Shown here: positions 8,226-17,539 of the stretch, piece after piece
Position numbering within the stretch: position 1 is the first letter of the stretch
Layout of the letters: every line of letters begins with the position of its first letter
DNA from: VRUE01 sp963814915
GTDB lineage: Bacteria; Actinomycetota; Thermoleophilia; Solirubrobacterales; 70-9
DNA length: 64,000 nucleotides
Assembly (NCBI GenBank): GCA_963814915.1
Contig: CAWFEI010000005.1
Location: 1-64,000, forward strand
Direction of reading: 5' to 3'
Translations under genes and position numbers: made by a program
Notes under the pieces: model-generated
Seen by the model: the letters and a program-made list of their open reading frames with translations, nothing else
What the model was told of the DNA's origin: nothing
Database searches by the model: none

Positions 8226-10075
8226 CCGGACGTCAGCCCATAGGTGTCGTAGATTTCGATCGGTCCGTTGGCGTAGATCTTGGTCAGCCCGCGCACGTAG
8301 CGGAACTTGTCCAGTGCCGGGGGCGGGATCGGGTTCTTGCGCTCGAATGCGTGCGGTTCTTCCAGGCCGAAGTACGTCCCCTGAACCGGAATCGAGCGGC
8401 TGAGGCGCCGGTCGACGACGATGTAGCGGATATGCCCCTCGAGGATCACCCGCCGGGCGGGCCGGTCGAGAGTCCTGTCGAAGAACACGCGGGAGATCGA
8501 GACCCCGTTTACGCGGCGGGTGACCGGGTCGAGCCCACCGTAAGACCCCATTAGAGTCGCGTTGGCGTGGTCGACGAGGATGCGGCTGCCTGGCTTCAGG
8601 TGCTGTCCGGCGAATTGGGCCGCAGCCAGACCCTGCGGGCTGATCGATCGGCGCTCGGCGCTCACCAGGAACGGACCCGGCTGTCTCCCCTGCGGGGGCT
8701 CGCCGATGATGAAGCCGCCGAGGAAGACGAGCGTAGTCAGACCGGTGACCGCGAGGGCGCGCCCCGTGCCGGCGAACGGCCAGCGTAGGCTGGCCACGAC
8801 GATCGCCACGAGGAAGCCGAGGCCGAGGAAGACGAACTCCGACGCTCGCTGGGAGGTCTCGGTGCCGCTCTGCGTGAGGCGCAGGCCGAGCGTGACGACG
8901 TAGAGCACGGCGAGCAGCGCCAGCGCCCGAGCCAGCGGCGCCTTGACGGAGGGGCGCCACATCCGCTTCAGCCCCGGCGGTATGGCGGCCAGCAGCGTCA
9001 GGACCGAGATCACGGCCACCGCGCGCGCAAGCGTCGTGTTCGTCTGGGCGCCCGCTTCGAAGGGCTTCTTCGGTCCGCTGCCGCCGAAGACGAGGTGGAA
9101 GGCGGAGCGAATCGAGCCGCTGACCTGGCCTCCGACCTCGGTCACGGTGAGCCCGCCAGCGACGAAGGCAAACCAGGCACTCGCCGTGACGGCGAGCATA
9201 ACTGCCGGCAGCGCCGGGGTCAGCAAGATATTCCGGGGGCGGCCGCCGCCGCGCCGCTGGGCGAGCTCGAAGAAGACGGACCAGCCGATGAGCAGAGCGA
9301 GCACCGCGTAGGCCGTTATGTGGTGCGTGACGGTCAGGGCGCAGACGAGCGTCGCCATCGCCACGAGCAGGCTGCGCGTCGGGCCGCTGGAGAGCGCATG
9401 TGAGTTGTCAATCCAGCGGGCGGTGAGGAGAAGCAGAGCGACTCCGAGGAGCAGCGCCACCGACTCGTAGGCGAACTGAGCATTGAAGTAGAGGAAGCTG
9501 GGATTGCACGCGTAGACGAGTACGCCGATGCCGGCGGCTCGGCTCGAGCGCGTCGCGCGCTCGAAGAACAGGAAGAGGGCGAGCATGAAGGCCGTCCGGG
9601 CTACGCCGACCACGATCGTGCCGGAGAGAAAGATGCTGAGCCTGGCAAGCATGTCGAGCGGCGCCGTCAACAGGTCGAGGCCCGGGAAGGCGGGGGTCGT
9701 GATGACGAGTGGGTTGCTGGAGAAGGGGTGCCCGCTCTGCAGCAGATCATTGGTCGCGCGCCACCAGCCGAGCTCGTCGTAGAAGACGAACTGGGTGGGG
9801 CTGTAGAGCAACTTGACGAGAAAGAGCGAGATACTCAGCACCGCGACCAGGGCGACCCGCTCGCTTCGCCCTACCGACGGCGACAGCAGGCGGAAGGCGA
9901 TCGGCGCGTAGATCGCGACGAGGCCGGACCAAAACAGCGGCTGCGCCAGCTCTCGCCCGGTGCGCGCTCCGTCGTTCCCCAGCGCGACTAAGAGGATGCC
10001 GAGCGCGGCCACAATGGCGAGCAGGGGCGCGGCGCCGAGCGGCTTTCGCGCGGGAGGCGCGGCCACCGCAGTCAC
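8222..10075 (-). CDS. large multi-pass membrane glycosyltransferase-like protein
   Basis: 617 aa. About twelve hydrophobic segments fill residues 1-440, followed by a soluble C-terminal region (about 450-617) with a SILVDHANATLMGSYGG-type fold and IRYIVVDRRLSRSIPV. The FVFYDELGWWRATNDLL segment between early helices has the acidic loop typical of GT-C type polyprenyl-phosphate-sugar transferases, but I cannot assign a family firmly; an O-antigen polymerase-like role is the main alternative. It overlaps both neighbours by 4 bp (stop/start), so it is co-translated with the DUF1616-like protein and the flippase. Confidence 0.6.
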   Translation of the reverse strand: MTAVAAPPARKPLGAAPLLAIVAALGILLVALGNDGARTGRELAQPLFWSGLVAIYAPIAFRLLSPSVGRSERVALVAVLSISLFLVKLLYSPTQFVFYDELGWWRATNDLLQSGHPFSSNPLVITTPAFPGLDLLTAPLDMLARLSIFLSGTIVVGVARTAFMLALFLFFERATRSSRAAGIGVLVYACNPSFLYFNAQFAYESVALLLGVALLLLTARWIDNSHALSSGPTRSLLVAMATLVCALTVTHHITAYAVLALLIGWSVFFELAQRRGGGRPRNILLTPALPAVMLAVTASAWFAFVAGGLTVTEVGGQVSGSIRSAFHLVFGGSGPKKPFEAGAQTNTTLARAVAVISVLTLLAAIPPGLKRMWRPSVKAPLARALALLAVLYVVTLGLRLTQSGTETSQRASEFVFLGLGFLVAIVVASLRWPFAGTGRALAVTGLTTLVFLGGFIIGEPPQGRQPGPFLVSAERRSISPQGLAAAQFAGQHLKPGSRILVDHANATLMGSYGGLDPVTRRVNGVSISRVFFDRTLDRPARRVILEGHIRYIVVDRRLSRSIPVQGTYFGLEEPHAFERKNPIPPPALDKFRYVRGLTKIYANGPIEIYDTYGLTSG

Positions 10076-10836
10076 GCCGGCTCACCCGGTTCGAGCTTGA
10101 CCCGCCTGTACAAGTTCCCGTCCACGAACAGCGTGGCGACGAGAGGCCCGCGTTCTTCCGCGGTGAGCAGGTGATTGCTCCACGAGCGGCCGTCGGGGAG
10201 GTGGATCCGCCATGCTTTGATCGTCCGCCCCATGCGGACGACGCGCAGCATGTAGTCGGCGGTCGCCCCTTCGTGGTTCTGCACGCCCACCACGACTTCT
10301 TCCTCCCCGCGGCCCGCTTCGTTTTCGGAGAGCGGTGCGATCCATAGGGCGCTGAACTCGGCGCGGTTCACTTCGCGCCGCTCCGCGGCCGAGGCAAGCG
10401 CGATCGCGGTGGCGACAATCGCCAGGCACGCCGTCCCGGCGACGATCGCCGGGACGAGGTGGGGCCCAGCGTTCCCCCGGCGGGGCGGGGACCCCTGCCG
10501 CCGCAGCTGCGCGACGAGGGAGCCCGCCAGGACCGTAAAGAGGCCGATCGCGAGGTACGCGCCACGGCCCAGGTCGAATACGACCTGGGCGGCGAGGCCG
10601 GTCAGGGTCCAGGCCGCGACGGAGAGCGCGACGGTGAGGACCGTCCGCTCGAGGAGGCCGATGCGGCCCGGGAAGAGCGCGGCAGCGACCGCATAGCCGG
10701 GCGCGGCAAGGACCAGCGGAAGGAGGACGACGGCCCGCAGCGCGTCCGGGAACGGGACCGCGGTGAAGATCAGCCCTGCGAATGCCAGCCCGCAGACCCC
10801 GGCGAGGTCGCCGTCGAGGCGCGCGATGGGCTTCAC
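10072..10836 (-). CDS. DUF1616-like membrane protein
   Basis: 254 aa. Four hydrophobic segments occupy about residues 10-110 (LRAVVLLPLVLAAPGYAVAA is the clearest, and a PGY motif there is typical of DUF1616 proteins), a fifth lies near 130-150, and the rest is a soluble beta-rich C-terminus. Function is unknown; the family recurs beside glycosyltransferases of surface-polymer loci. Stop and start overlaps of 4 bp link it to the genes on both sides. Confidence 0.6.
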   Translation of the reverse strand: MKPIARLDGDLAGVCGLAFAGLIFTAVPFPDALRAVVLLPLVLAAPGYAVAAALFPGRIGLLERTVLTVALSVAAWTLTGLAAQVVFDLGRGAYLAIGLFTVLAGSLVAQLRRQGSPPRRGNAGPHLVPAIVAGTACLAIVATAIALASAAERREVNRAEFSALWIAPLSENEAGRGEEEVVVGVQNHEGATADYMLRVVRMGRTIKAWRIHLPDGRSWSNHLLTAEERGPLVATLFVDGNLYRRVKLEPGEPA

Positions 10837-11144
10837 CTGCGGCTCTCCTGGAAGTGCTCGATCGTGCGGCGGTACAAGCTTTCGATCCGCGGAACGATGA
10901 CATCGGGGGTGAACGCCTCGGCCCTCTCGCGGGCTCGCGCGCCCATCCGCTCACGGGTCTCTGGCTCGTCGATCAGCTGCCGCATGGCCGAAGCGAGGCC
11001 GGCCGCGTCCCCGCCTGGAACCAGGAGTCCGGTCTCGCCGTCCTCGATCAGGTCCTCTTGGCCGCCCGGGCGGGTGCCGATCATCGGCTTGCCCTTGCTC
11101 ATCGCCTCGAGCACGACGTTTCCGAGCGCCTCGGGCGCCTTGGT
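10833..11144 (-). pseudogene. C-terminal piece of the GT4 domain, displaced by a frameshift
   Basis: From about 11144 downward the reading frame encodes TKAPEALGNVVLEAMSKGKP and then the ETGLLVPGGD block. This is the textbook end of a GT-B family 4 glycosyltransferase, including the EX7E-type nucleotide-sugar binding region. It continues the protein encoded at 11145-13479 but in another frame, and no start codon of its own gives a sensible protein. It ends in a 4-bp overlap with the DUF1616-like gene, as expected for the true 3' end of the fused gene. Confidence 0.75.
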
Positions 11145-13479
11145 CGGGAAGTACGCCGAACAACGCCCGCTCCCAGATCGCCATCACGGTCGCGTGGGGC
11201 ACGTCTTCGAGCACCGTGGCCTCCGCCGGAGGGAAGCCGGCTGGGGTGTCGGGCGCCTGCGTGCCGACGATGACCAGCGGCGGCGCGTCGGCACCGAGCA
11301 TGCGGTAGGCCGCGACAAGCTCCTCGATGCCCTTGATCTTGCGGAAGGCACCGACGTAGAGGACGAAGGGCTCCTCGGGCAGCCGTGCGAGCGCCCCCTC
11401 GTCCAGGGGTTGCCCGCCCACCTCCTCGTAGAAGTTCGGGATCACGGCTTCCAGGGCATGTTCGACGTGCAGGAAGCGCTTCATCTGCGCCGCCACGAAG
11501 TGGCTGACGCTATGGACGGCGGTCGTGCGCCGCCTCAGCAGGGGGCCGACGCCGATCACGCTTGCCGCCGCGACGGGCCCCTTTGCCGCACCGTAGTGGC
11601 CGGTTGCGCAGGCGAGGCACTTGGCCGGGGCGGGGCCCGAGCAGAGTTCGCCTTGCCGGACCAGCGTCCGCAACGCGCAGACGTTCCCGTAGTCGCGGGC
11701 GGACAGCAGCAACGGCAGCCGTTTGCGCCCGAGCGCGGCGGCGGCCGAGTGCGCCAGCCAACCATAGGCGTGCACCAGGTCTGGGTGGAAGTCTCGGATC
11801 AGACGCCTCAGGGCGGTCACCGCCTCGGGGTCCGGAAAGGGCGGCGGGTTGTGCTTGTAGGGGTCGTCGGACAGTCGCCGGGCGCGACTGCTCAGGTCGC
11901 GGATGCGGTGGACCTCGCCAGCCGCCGTGGATTCCACCTCGGGCAGGCCCTCCTGCCAGGCCGTCGCCACGGCGAGTGTGTGGCCCCGGGCGGCGAGGTG
12001 GCGCGTGAGCAGTTCGACGCTGCGGTTGGCGCCGCCGATCAGCGGGGGGTGGGAGTCGGTGACGATGAGGACGCGCAGCTTCTGCGGCGACTTCGGCCCA
12101 CTTTCGTCCACTGATGCCGAGTCTGCATCCCGGGGCGCGGCCGATCGGCGCCCACCGCGCATCAGGTACCGGCTGCGCGCGTAGGCGATCGGACCGTAGG
12201 CCATGCCGCGCAGCTCCAGACGGCTCAGCGAGGCCGGATAGTCGAGCTGCTTGTTCTCGTTCTTGGCCGAACCCGGCGAGAGTGCGTAGGCCAGCCCCCG
12301 CGGAAGCTTGTGGACGAGGGTCAGGAGCAGGCGCGGATTCGTCGTCACGGCCTTGGTCAGGCAGGCCGTCAGCCCGACGCCGTAGCCCCAGACGCGGCGG
12401 CGGAACTGCTCGAACTCATGCTGGTGCTCGTGCCGGACGATCGCGGCCGGCTCGTAGACGACGCGATGGCCCGCCAGTAGCACCCGCAGCATCGCCTCGA
12501 GGTCCTCGCCCGCGAGAGTCGGCGTGGCTGTGCCCAGAGCGGGATCGAAGCCGCCGAGCTCGCGCAGCGCGTCGCGGCGGAAGGCCATGTTCTGGCCGCT
12601 GCCCAGGTCGCCGACCGTGAAGGGAAAGAGCGGGCGGTCGGGGGGAGGGTCGGCGATGTCGTAGACGCGGCGCTCGAAGCCCCGCATGAAGCCGCCGAAG
12701 CCCTCGAACCACAGCTGCGCCGGCGTCTCCAGCCCGTTCGGCACGGTGAGTCCGGCGACGCCGCCGACGCGGGAGTCCTCGACGAAGGGCCGGACCATGG
12801 TCGCAAGCCAATCGGGGTCCGGATCGATGTCGTCGTCGGCGCATATGACGATTTCCCCACCCGCCTTCAGCAGGCCGCGGTTGCGGGCATTGGAGCCGCC
12901 GGCCGCGGGTTCGCGGACTACCCGCACTTGCGGGTCGATGGCGTCGAAAGCGGCGGGATCGACGAGTTCGTCGCCGCCGGAGCCGTTGTCGACGACGACG
13001 ACCTCGTAGCGATCGGCGGGGTAGCTCGACGCGGCGATGCCGGCGACGGTGCGCAGCACCGAGTCGGGGCGGTTGCGGGTCGGTACGACGACGGTGACGA
13101 AGGGGGCGGTGGCGAGGAAGGCCGCCGCAGCCTGCTTGCAGGGCGGCGTCTTGGGCGAGGCGATGCCCGCGGGCGAGAGCGAGTCGGGCGCCGGTAGGCC
13201 GTCGGATTCGAGATGATTACGGACCTCTTCGCCGAGTTGACTCCAGATCGCCGCGGCGAGGTCGGTGGGGGAAACCGGGGATTTGAGGTCGACCACGGCA
13301 AAGCCCAGCGGCATTCCGTGGAGCCGCGCCAGGACTTGGGCAGAGCCGTAGGGGACCCCGAACTCGCCTTCGCCGGGCTTGAGCTGCGGGAGCTGCTTTC
13401 CGAGCTCGACCTCTGTCATCCGAATCGGCGCGAAGTTCGGCGACGGCGGCTGGCGAGCGCCGCGAGCCCTGCGTGTCAT
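10951..13479 (-). CDS. GT2-GT4 fused glycosyltransferase, frameshifted near its 3' end
   Basis: The frame starts at an ATG that overlaps the upstream stop (ATGA at 13476-13479). Residues about 120-430 are a GT-A family 2 domain (VTVVVPTRNRPDSVLR, ADDDIDPDPDW, AGEDLEAMLR). Residues about 470-780 are the N-terminal and central parts of a GT4 domain (RVLIVTDSHPPLIGGANRSV, FVLYVGAFRKIKGIEELV). After GVLP, at position 11145, one extra base shifts the frame, and translation would run as a meaningless Arg-rich tail to 10951. Removing that base restores a GT4 C-terminus ending at 10833 and a protein of about 881 aa. Either the gene is freshly broken or the base is a sequencing error. Confidence 0.8.
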   Translation of the reverse strand: MTRRARGARQPPSPNFAPIRMTEVELGKQLPQLKPGEGEFGVPYGSAQVLARLHGMPLGFAVVDLKSPVSPTDLAAAIWSQLGEEVRNHLESDGLPAPDSLSPAGIASPKTPPCKQAAAAFLATAPFVTVVVPTRNRPDSVLRTVAGIAASSYPADRYEVVVVDNGSGGDELVDPAAFDAIDPQVRVVREPAAGGSNARNRGLLKAGGEIVICADDDIDPDPDWLATMVRPFVEDSRVGGVAGLTVPNGLETPAQLWFEGFGGFMRGFERRVYDIADPPPDRPLFPFTVGDLGSGQNMAFRRDALRELGGFDPALGTATPTLAGEDLEAMLRVLLAGHRVVYEPAAIVRHEHQHEFEQFRRRVWGYGVGLTACLTKAVTTNPRLLLTLVHKLPRGLAYALSPGSAKNENKQLDYPASLSRLELRGMAYGPIAYARSRYLMRGGRRSAAPRDADSASVDESGPKSPQKLRVLIVTDSHPPLIGGANRSVELLTRHLAARGHTLAVATAWQEGLPEVESTAAGEVHRIRDLSSRARRLSDDPYKHNPPPFPDPEAVTALRRLIRDFHPDLVHAYGWLAHSAAAALGRKRLPLLLSARDYGNVCALRTLVRQGELCSGPAPAKCLACATGHYGAAKGPVAAASVIGVGPLLRRRTTAVHSVSHFVAAQMKRFLHVEHALEAVIPNFYEEVGGQPLDEGALARLPEEPFVLYVGAFRKIKGIEELVAAYRMLGADAPPLVIVGTQAPDTPAGFPPAEATVLEDVPHATVMAIWERALFGVLPDQGARGARKRRARGDEQGQADDRHPPGRPRGPDRGRRDRTPGSRRGRGRPRFGHAAADRRARDP

Positions 13480-14453
13480 CTTCGCGGCCATCGTGCGGCG
13501 ATCGAGCCCTTCAGGAAGCCGGCGGTCGTCAGCGCTAGCCCTAACACGATCGCGGCCGAGCGTAGAGGACCAAACGGATCGCCGCGAAAGAGGTCTCCCA
13601 GGCCACGGAGGATGCCTCGGGGGAGCGCCACGGAGACGTAGCGGCGCTCGGAGCTGAGCCCAGCATCGGCGCCGACGTAGCGCGCGAGACGCGCCTTGCC
13701 GTCGCCCTCCTCGATGCAGCGACGCACGAAGTAACCAAGCGTGGCGCGCTCCGGGGTGACCGTGTGCAGCACTCGGGCTTCAGGCTCGTAGAGCCAGATG
13801 CAGTCGGGTCGATCCTTGCTGACACGGATCGCCAGATCGGTGTCGTCGGGCACGTTCCCACCCGCGCGAACGACGCCGCGCGAACGAATCTCGCGCGGCG
13901 CCTCCTCGCTGACGCCTTCCCGGAACCCGCCAACCTCGGCGAGCACATCGGCCCTGACCGCCATGTTCGCGCCGATCGGATTGCGCACTGGCGCACGCCG
14001 AGTCGGCAAGCCCGTGTAGCTGCACCCGACCACCCAGAGGAACTCCGCCGGAAACCAGCGCACCTCGCGAGCCTCCCAGCGAGGCAGGAGGGCGCCGCCG
14101 GCGCCGACGACACCGGCCTTGGAGAAGCAGGTGCTCAGTCGCTCGAGCCAGGAGCGCTCCGCGCGCGCGTCGTCGTCGATGAAGGCGACTACCTCCCCGG
14201 CGGCCTCTTCGATGCCCGTATTGCGCGCCCCAGCCAGTCCCCGCGCGCGTCGGTTGGCGATCGCTTTGACCTCCGGAAAGGCGTCTTCGACTCGCGCGAG
14301 CAGCTCATCGTTGTGGTCGACGACGACGATCGTCTCCAGGGGCGACAGGGTCCCCTCCTGAAGGGATCGCAGGCAGGATTCGAGGTCGTCCCAGCGCTGT
14401 TCGTCGTAGGTTGAGACGACGACTGACGTCGCCGGATCGGCGCCGCCGTTCAT
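13476..14453 (-). CDS. GT2 family glycosyltransferase
   Basis: 325 aa. The GT-A domain begins at once: TSVVVSTYDEQRWDDLESCL, then ARNTGIEEAAGEVVAFIDDD (DxD-type metal/nucleotide-sugar site, about residues 80-100) and NVPDDTDLAIRVSK further on. Residues about 290-315 form one hydrophobic segment (SAAIVLGLALTTAGFL) that may anchor it to the inner membrane face. The ATG at 14453 is preferred over an upstream extension because it lies 4 nt after the previous stop and starts just before the fold. It is operonic with both neighbours. Acceptor and sugar cannot be predicted. Confidence 0.82.
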   Translation of the reverse strand: MNGGADPATSVVVSTYDEQRWDDLESCLRSLQEGTLSPLETIVVVDHNDELLARVEDAFPEVKAIANRRARGLAGARNTGIEEAAGEVVAFIDDDARAERSWLERLSTCFSKAGVVGAGGALLPRWEAREVRWFPAEFLWVVGCSYTGLPTRRAPVRNPIGANMAVRADVLAEVGGFREGVSEEAPREIRSRGVVRAGGNVPDDTDLAIRVSKDRPDCIWLYEPEARVLHTVTPERATLGYFVRRCIEEGDGKARLARYVGADAGLSSERRYVSVALPRGILRGLGDLFRGDPFGPLRSAAIVLGLALTTAGFLKGSIAARWPRR

Positions 14454-14457
14454 GAGC

Positions 14458-16074
14458 TCAGGCTGCGGCCGCCTTGGCCTTTTGCGGCTTGGGTGCGGGC
14501 GCCGAGGTACGCTCCGGCTTGAAGGTGCCGCGCCGTCGCGCCTCGGCGAAGATCGTGCCGAGCACGCGGAAGCCGTCACGGAAGGTGTTGAGGTTGCTCT
14601 GGCCGGAGATCCGGTCCGCCTCGTAGCTGGGCACCTCGGTGATCTTCATCCCGGCGCCGGCGATGCGCAGGTTGATCAGGGTCTCGACCTCGAAGCCCGG
14701 AACGTCTAGCGCGATGAAGGGGAGACAGCGAGCCCAGAAGGCGTTGTAGCCGTAGCAGAGGTCGGTGAAGTGCGTGCCGTGCAGCAGGTTCGCGCTGCCG
14801 CTGAGGAAGGCGTTGCCGAGGCTGCGCAGCCGGGTGATGTCGGCGCTGCCGCCGCCCTCAAGGAAGCGCGAGCCCTTGGCGAAGTCGGCGCCTGCCTCGA
14901 GCGCCTCGACGAAGCGCGGGATCTCGGCCGGGTCGGCCGAGCCGTCGGCGTCGAGCATCACCACGAGATTGCCGGTGACGGCGGCGAATCCCGTGCGGAA
15001 GGCGTCGCCCTTGCCGCGTCCGCTCTGCGTGAGGACGCGGATGTCCGGACGCGCTTTGCGGGCAGCCTGGACAGTTCCGTCGGTGGAGTTGCCGTCGACG
15101 AGGATGACCTCATGCATGTCCTCGGGCAGGCGGCTCAGCACGTGGCCGACGTTGCGCTCCTCGTTCATCGCCGGAACCACGACCGAGATTCTGGTCTTGC
15201 GTTCGCGGCGCCGATCGGGGCCGCTGTAGGGGACCGAGGGCCGTGCCGCGAGCGCCCCGACGTCGATCAGCGGCACGCCGCCGACCTGGCTCGGCGTCGT
15301 GGAGGGCGCCTCGAGCAGATCGAGGGGGCGGGGGAGCAGGCTGACCGGAACGCCGATCGACTTGAAGGCGCGCACCAAGTCCAGCAGGCCCTCGTCGTCG
15401 GCGTGCTTGCTGGCGATCACGACTCGGTCGGCGCCATAGCGGTCGACGACCTCCAGGGCGGCGACTCGGATGTCAGCGTGGCTACTGTCCTCGTCCGGCG
15501 GTACGGTGCAGACGATCGTCGCGTAGGAGCGCAGCGGTTGGTAGGCCTTGAGGCGCAGCGCGGTGTCCTCGTCGCCGACCAGGATCCAGCGCTCCGCTCG
15601 ATTGAGCTTCTGTAGGTAGGGCGCCACTAGGCCGCGCACGGCGCTGTCGAGAATGACGAAGGCCGCCCACAGCCCAAGTTGCGCGACGCTCCCAAGGGGG
15701 GTCAGCAGCGAGGCCGACCAAGCGAAGAGGGCGGCCGCCAGCAGCCGGATCACCGGCCAGGCCATCCCGCTCTCCCCGCCGATGACGCCTCGCGACGGTC
15801 GCGACCCGTAGACGCCGAGGGCGCCGTTCACGGCGACCAGCAGAAGCGGCGCCGCAGGGAGCGCCGGGACGATGCGGACGCCGCTGATCGCGACCACGAC
15901 GCCGAGCGCCGCGCAGGCGGCGAGGAGATCGATCGTCGGCAGTAGCCACCAACCGATGCCTTTGCTGGTCTTGGGCAGGCTCCCCAGCGTGGGCCGGTCC
16001 TGAACGAGCGCTTCCCGGCGTTGCCCGGTGCGGGGAAGGGGATGCTCGATTGTCAGGTCGGTCGGAGGGTGCAT
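14458..16074 (-). CDS. GT2 glycosyltransferase fused to a polyprenyl-glycosylphosphotransferase-like N-terminal half
   Basis: 538 aa in two parts. Residues about 40-285 resemble the front half of WbaP/WcaJ-type initiating transferases: four membrane segments (LLPTIDLLAACAALGVVVAI onward) followed by a Rossmann-like CoA_binding_3 segment (RWILVGDEDTALRLKAY). Instead of the usual C-terminal sugar-phosphate transferase there is a GT-A family 2 domain (about 295-500) with RISVVVPAMNEERNVGHVL, ILVDGNSTDGT and VVMLDADGSADPAEI, most like DPM1/polyprenyl-phosphate glycosyltransferases. It is the first gene of the leftward operon and a good candidate for making a polyprenyl-linked donor or primer. The fusion is read directly; the role is inference. 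Confidence 0.78.
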   Translation of the reverse strand: MHPPTDLTIEHPLPRTGQRREALVQDRPTLGSLPKTSKGIGWWLLPTIDLLAACAALGVVVAISGVRIVPALPAAPLLLVAVNGALGVYGSRPSRGVIGGESGMAWPVIRLLAAALFAWSASLLTPLGSVAQLGLWAAFVILDSAVRGLVAPYLQKLNRAERWILVGDEDTALRLKAYQPLRSYATIVCTVPPDEDSSHADIRVAALEVVDRYGADRVVIASKHADDEGLLDLVRAFKSIGVPVSLLPRPLDLLEAPSTTPSQVGGVPLIDVGALAARPSVPYSGPDRRRERKTRISVVVPAMNEERNVGHVLSRLPEDMHEVILVDGNSTDGTVQAARKARPDIRVLTQSGRGKGDAFRTGFAAVTGNLVVMLDADGSADPAEIPRFVEALEAGADFAKGSRFLEGGGSADITRLRSLGNAFLSGSANLLHGTHFTDLCYGYNAFWARCLPFIALDVPGFEVETLINLRIAGAGMKITEVPSYEADRISGQSNLNTFRDGFRVLGTIFAEARRRGTFKPERTSAPAPKPQKAKAAAA

Positions 16075-16354
16075 TGGGGGATTGGAGAGTGGGGGCGACG
16101 AGCCTTTATTCAGTGGGTTTGGCGGGTTGAGAGCGTCGTCCTCGACCCGTATCGGCAGCCGCGGCGGGCTACGTTAGCGAGTTGTGATTCTCGCTCCGTG
16201 AGGTTGGGGATATGGACAGAAAGTGTGCAGGAATCTGGCCGATGTGCAACCGGGTTTAGTCGTGGTGGAGCGCGGATATCCCACAAGTCGCGCTACCGGC
16301 TACTGCAAATAGTTGAGACAAGGCTACGGGGGACACCCCTTGGCCGACTCGGGC
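16075..16354. other. 280-bp intergenic stretch upstream of the polysaccharide operon
   Basis: There is no convincing gene. It separates the leftward polysaccharide operon from the 3' end of the CoA-ester lyase gene and must hold the operon promoter. It is less GC-rich than its surroundings in places, but I see no strong hairpin, repeat or RNA gene. Confidence 0.4.
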
Positions 16355-17410
16355 CTACATCCCGTAGGCCTCGGCCAGCTCCGGGTCCTTCGCCGCCAGC
16401 ATCTCCGCCAGCTCGACCATCACCTTGCACTGCTTCCAGGTGGCGTCGTCCTGCATCTTGCCGTCGATCATGTGGACGCCGCGGCCGTCGGGGATCGCCT
16501 CCAGCACCTTCTTGGCGAACTTGACCTCGTCGGGCGGCGGGCTGAAGACCTTCTTGGCGATCCCGATCTGCACCGGGTGCAGCGACCAGGCGCCGACGCA
16601 GCCGAGCAGGAAGGCGGCGCGGAACTGGGTCTCGCAGCCGGCCGTGTCCTTGATGTCGCCGAAGGGGCCGTAGAAGGGCAGGATCCCGGTCGAGGCGCAG
16701 GCGTCGACCATGCGGGCGATCGAGTAGTGCCAGGGGTCCTGCTGGGCGGTGACGCGCTCGCCCTCCTCGGGGTTCTCCGGGTCGGCCGGGTCCTCCATCG
16801 AGCGGTAGCCGGGGTGGCCGCCGCCGACCCGGGTCGTCTTCATCCGCCGCGAGGCGGCGAGGTCGGCGGGGCCGAAGCTCATCCCCTGCATGCGCGGGCT
16901 GGCCGAGGCGATCTCCTCCAGGTTGACGACGCCCTGTGCGGTCTCGAGGATCGCGTGGATCAGGATCGGCCGGTCGAGCCCGGCCTTCGCCTCGAGCTGG
17001 GCGAGCAGGCGGTCGACGTAGTGGATGTCCCAGGCGCCCTCGACCTTGGGCACCATCACGACCTCGAGCTTGTCGCCGATCTCGCCGATCAGCGTCGTCA
17101 GGTCGTCGAGCACCCAAGGGCTCTCCAGCGAGTTGACCCGCGTCCACAGCGCCGTCTGGCCGAAGTCGGACTCCTTCGCCGCCTTGATCAGGCCGGCCCG
17201 CGCCGCCTCCTTGCGGTCGACCGGGATCGCGTCCTCGAGGTTGCCGAGCAGGATGTCGGTCTTCTGCGCGATGTCAGCCGCCTTGGCGACCATCTTCTCG
17301 TTCGAGAAGTCGAGGAAGTGGATCATCCGCGAGGGCTTGACCGGGATCTCGGCCAGCGGCTCGGGGGCGCCGATCGCCAGCGGGTGGAAGAAGTCTCTGG
17401 GGTTTCTCAA
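16355..17410 (-). CDS. mcl: CoA-ester lyase, L-malyl-CoA/beta-methylmalyl-CoA lyase type (HpcH/HpaI)
   Basis: 351 aa TIM-barrel aldolase of the CitE/Mcl branch. ILLGNLEDAIPVDRKEAAR (about residues 54-72) carries the Glu-Asp pair and conserved Arg; KLEVVMVPKVEGAWDI and ILIHAILETAQGVVNLEEIA contain the metal-ligand region. Mcl enzymes cleave beta-methylmalyl-CoA to glyoxylate and propionyl-CoA and malyl-CoA to glyoxylate and acetyl-CoA, the last steps of the ethylmalonyl-CoA pathway. The matching dehydrogenase, hydratase, mutase and Ccr lie within the next 14 kb, so this role is preferred over a generic citrate lyase beta-like one. Transcription runs away from the dehydrogenase gene, and a decayed gene separates them. 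Confidence 0.82.
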   Translation of the reverse strand: MRNPRDFFHPLAIGAPEPLAEIPVKPSRMIHFLDFSNEKMVAKAADIAQKTDILLGNLEDAIPVDRKEAARAGLIKAAKESDFGQTALWTRVNSLESPWVLDDLTTLIGEIGDKLEVVMVPKVEGAWDIHYVDRLLAQLEAKAGLDRPILIHAILETAQGVVNLEEIASASPRMQGMSFGPADLAASRRMKTTRVGGGHPGYRSMEDPADPENPEEGERVTAQQDPWHYSIARMVDACASTGILPFYGPFGDIKDTAGCETQFRAAFLLGCVGAWSLHPVQIGIAKKVFSPPPDEVKFAKKVLEAIPDGRGVHMIDGKMQDDATWKQCKVMVELAEMLAAKDPELAEAYGM

Positions 17411-17539
17411 GCTGCTCCTCGGGTCGGTCGGACGGGCGGGTCGAAATCTATTCGAGCGCCAGCAGGAGCTCGCTCGGCCCGCCTCGAGGATGCGGTCCTC
17501 CGACCGACGCCGTATGGGGGGCGAACTGCGGCTCGAAGT

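Noticed and set aside
10459..12114. A 551-codon plus-strand open frame in the glycosyltransferase operon
   Set aside because: It is antisense to the DUF1616-like and GT2-GT4 genes, with no start signal and no recognisable motif.
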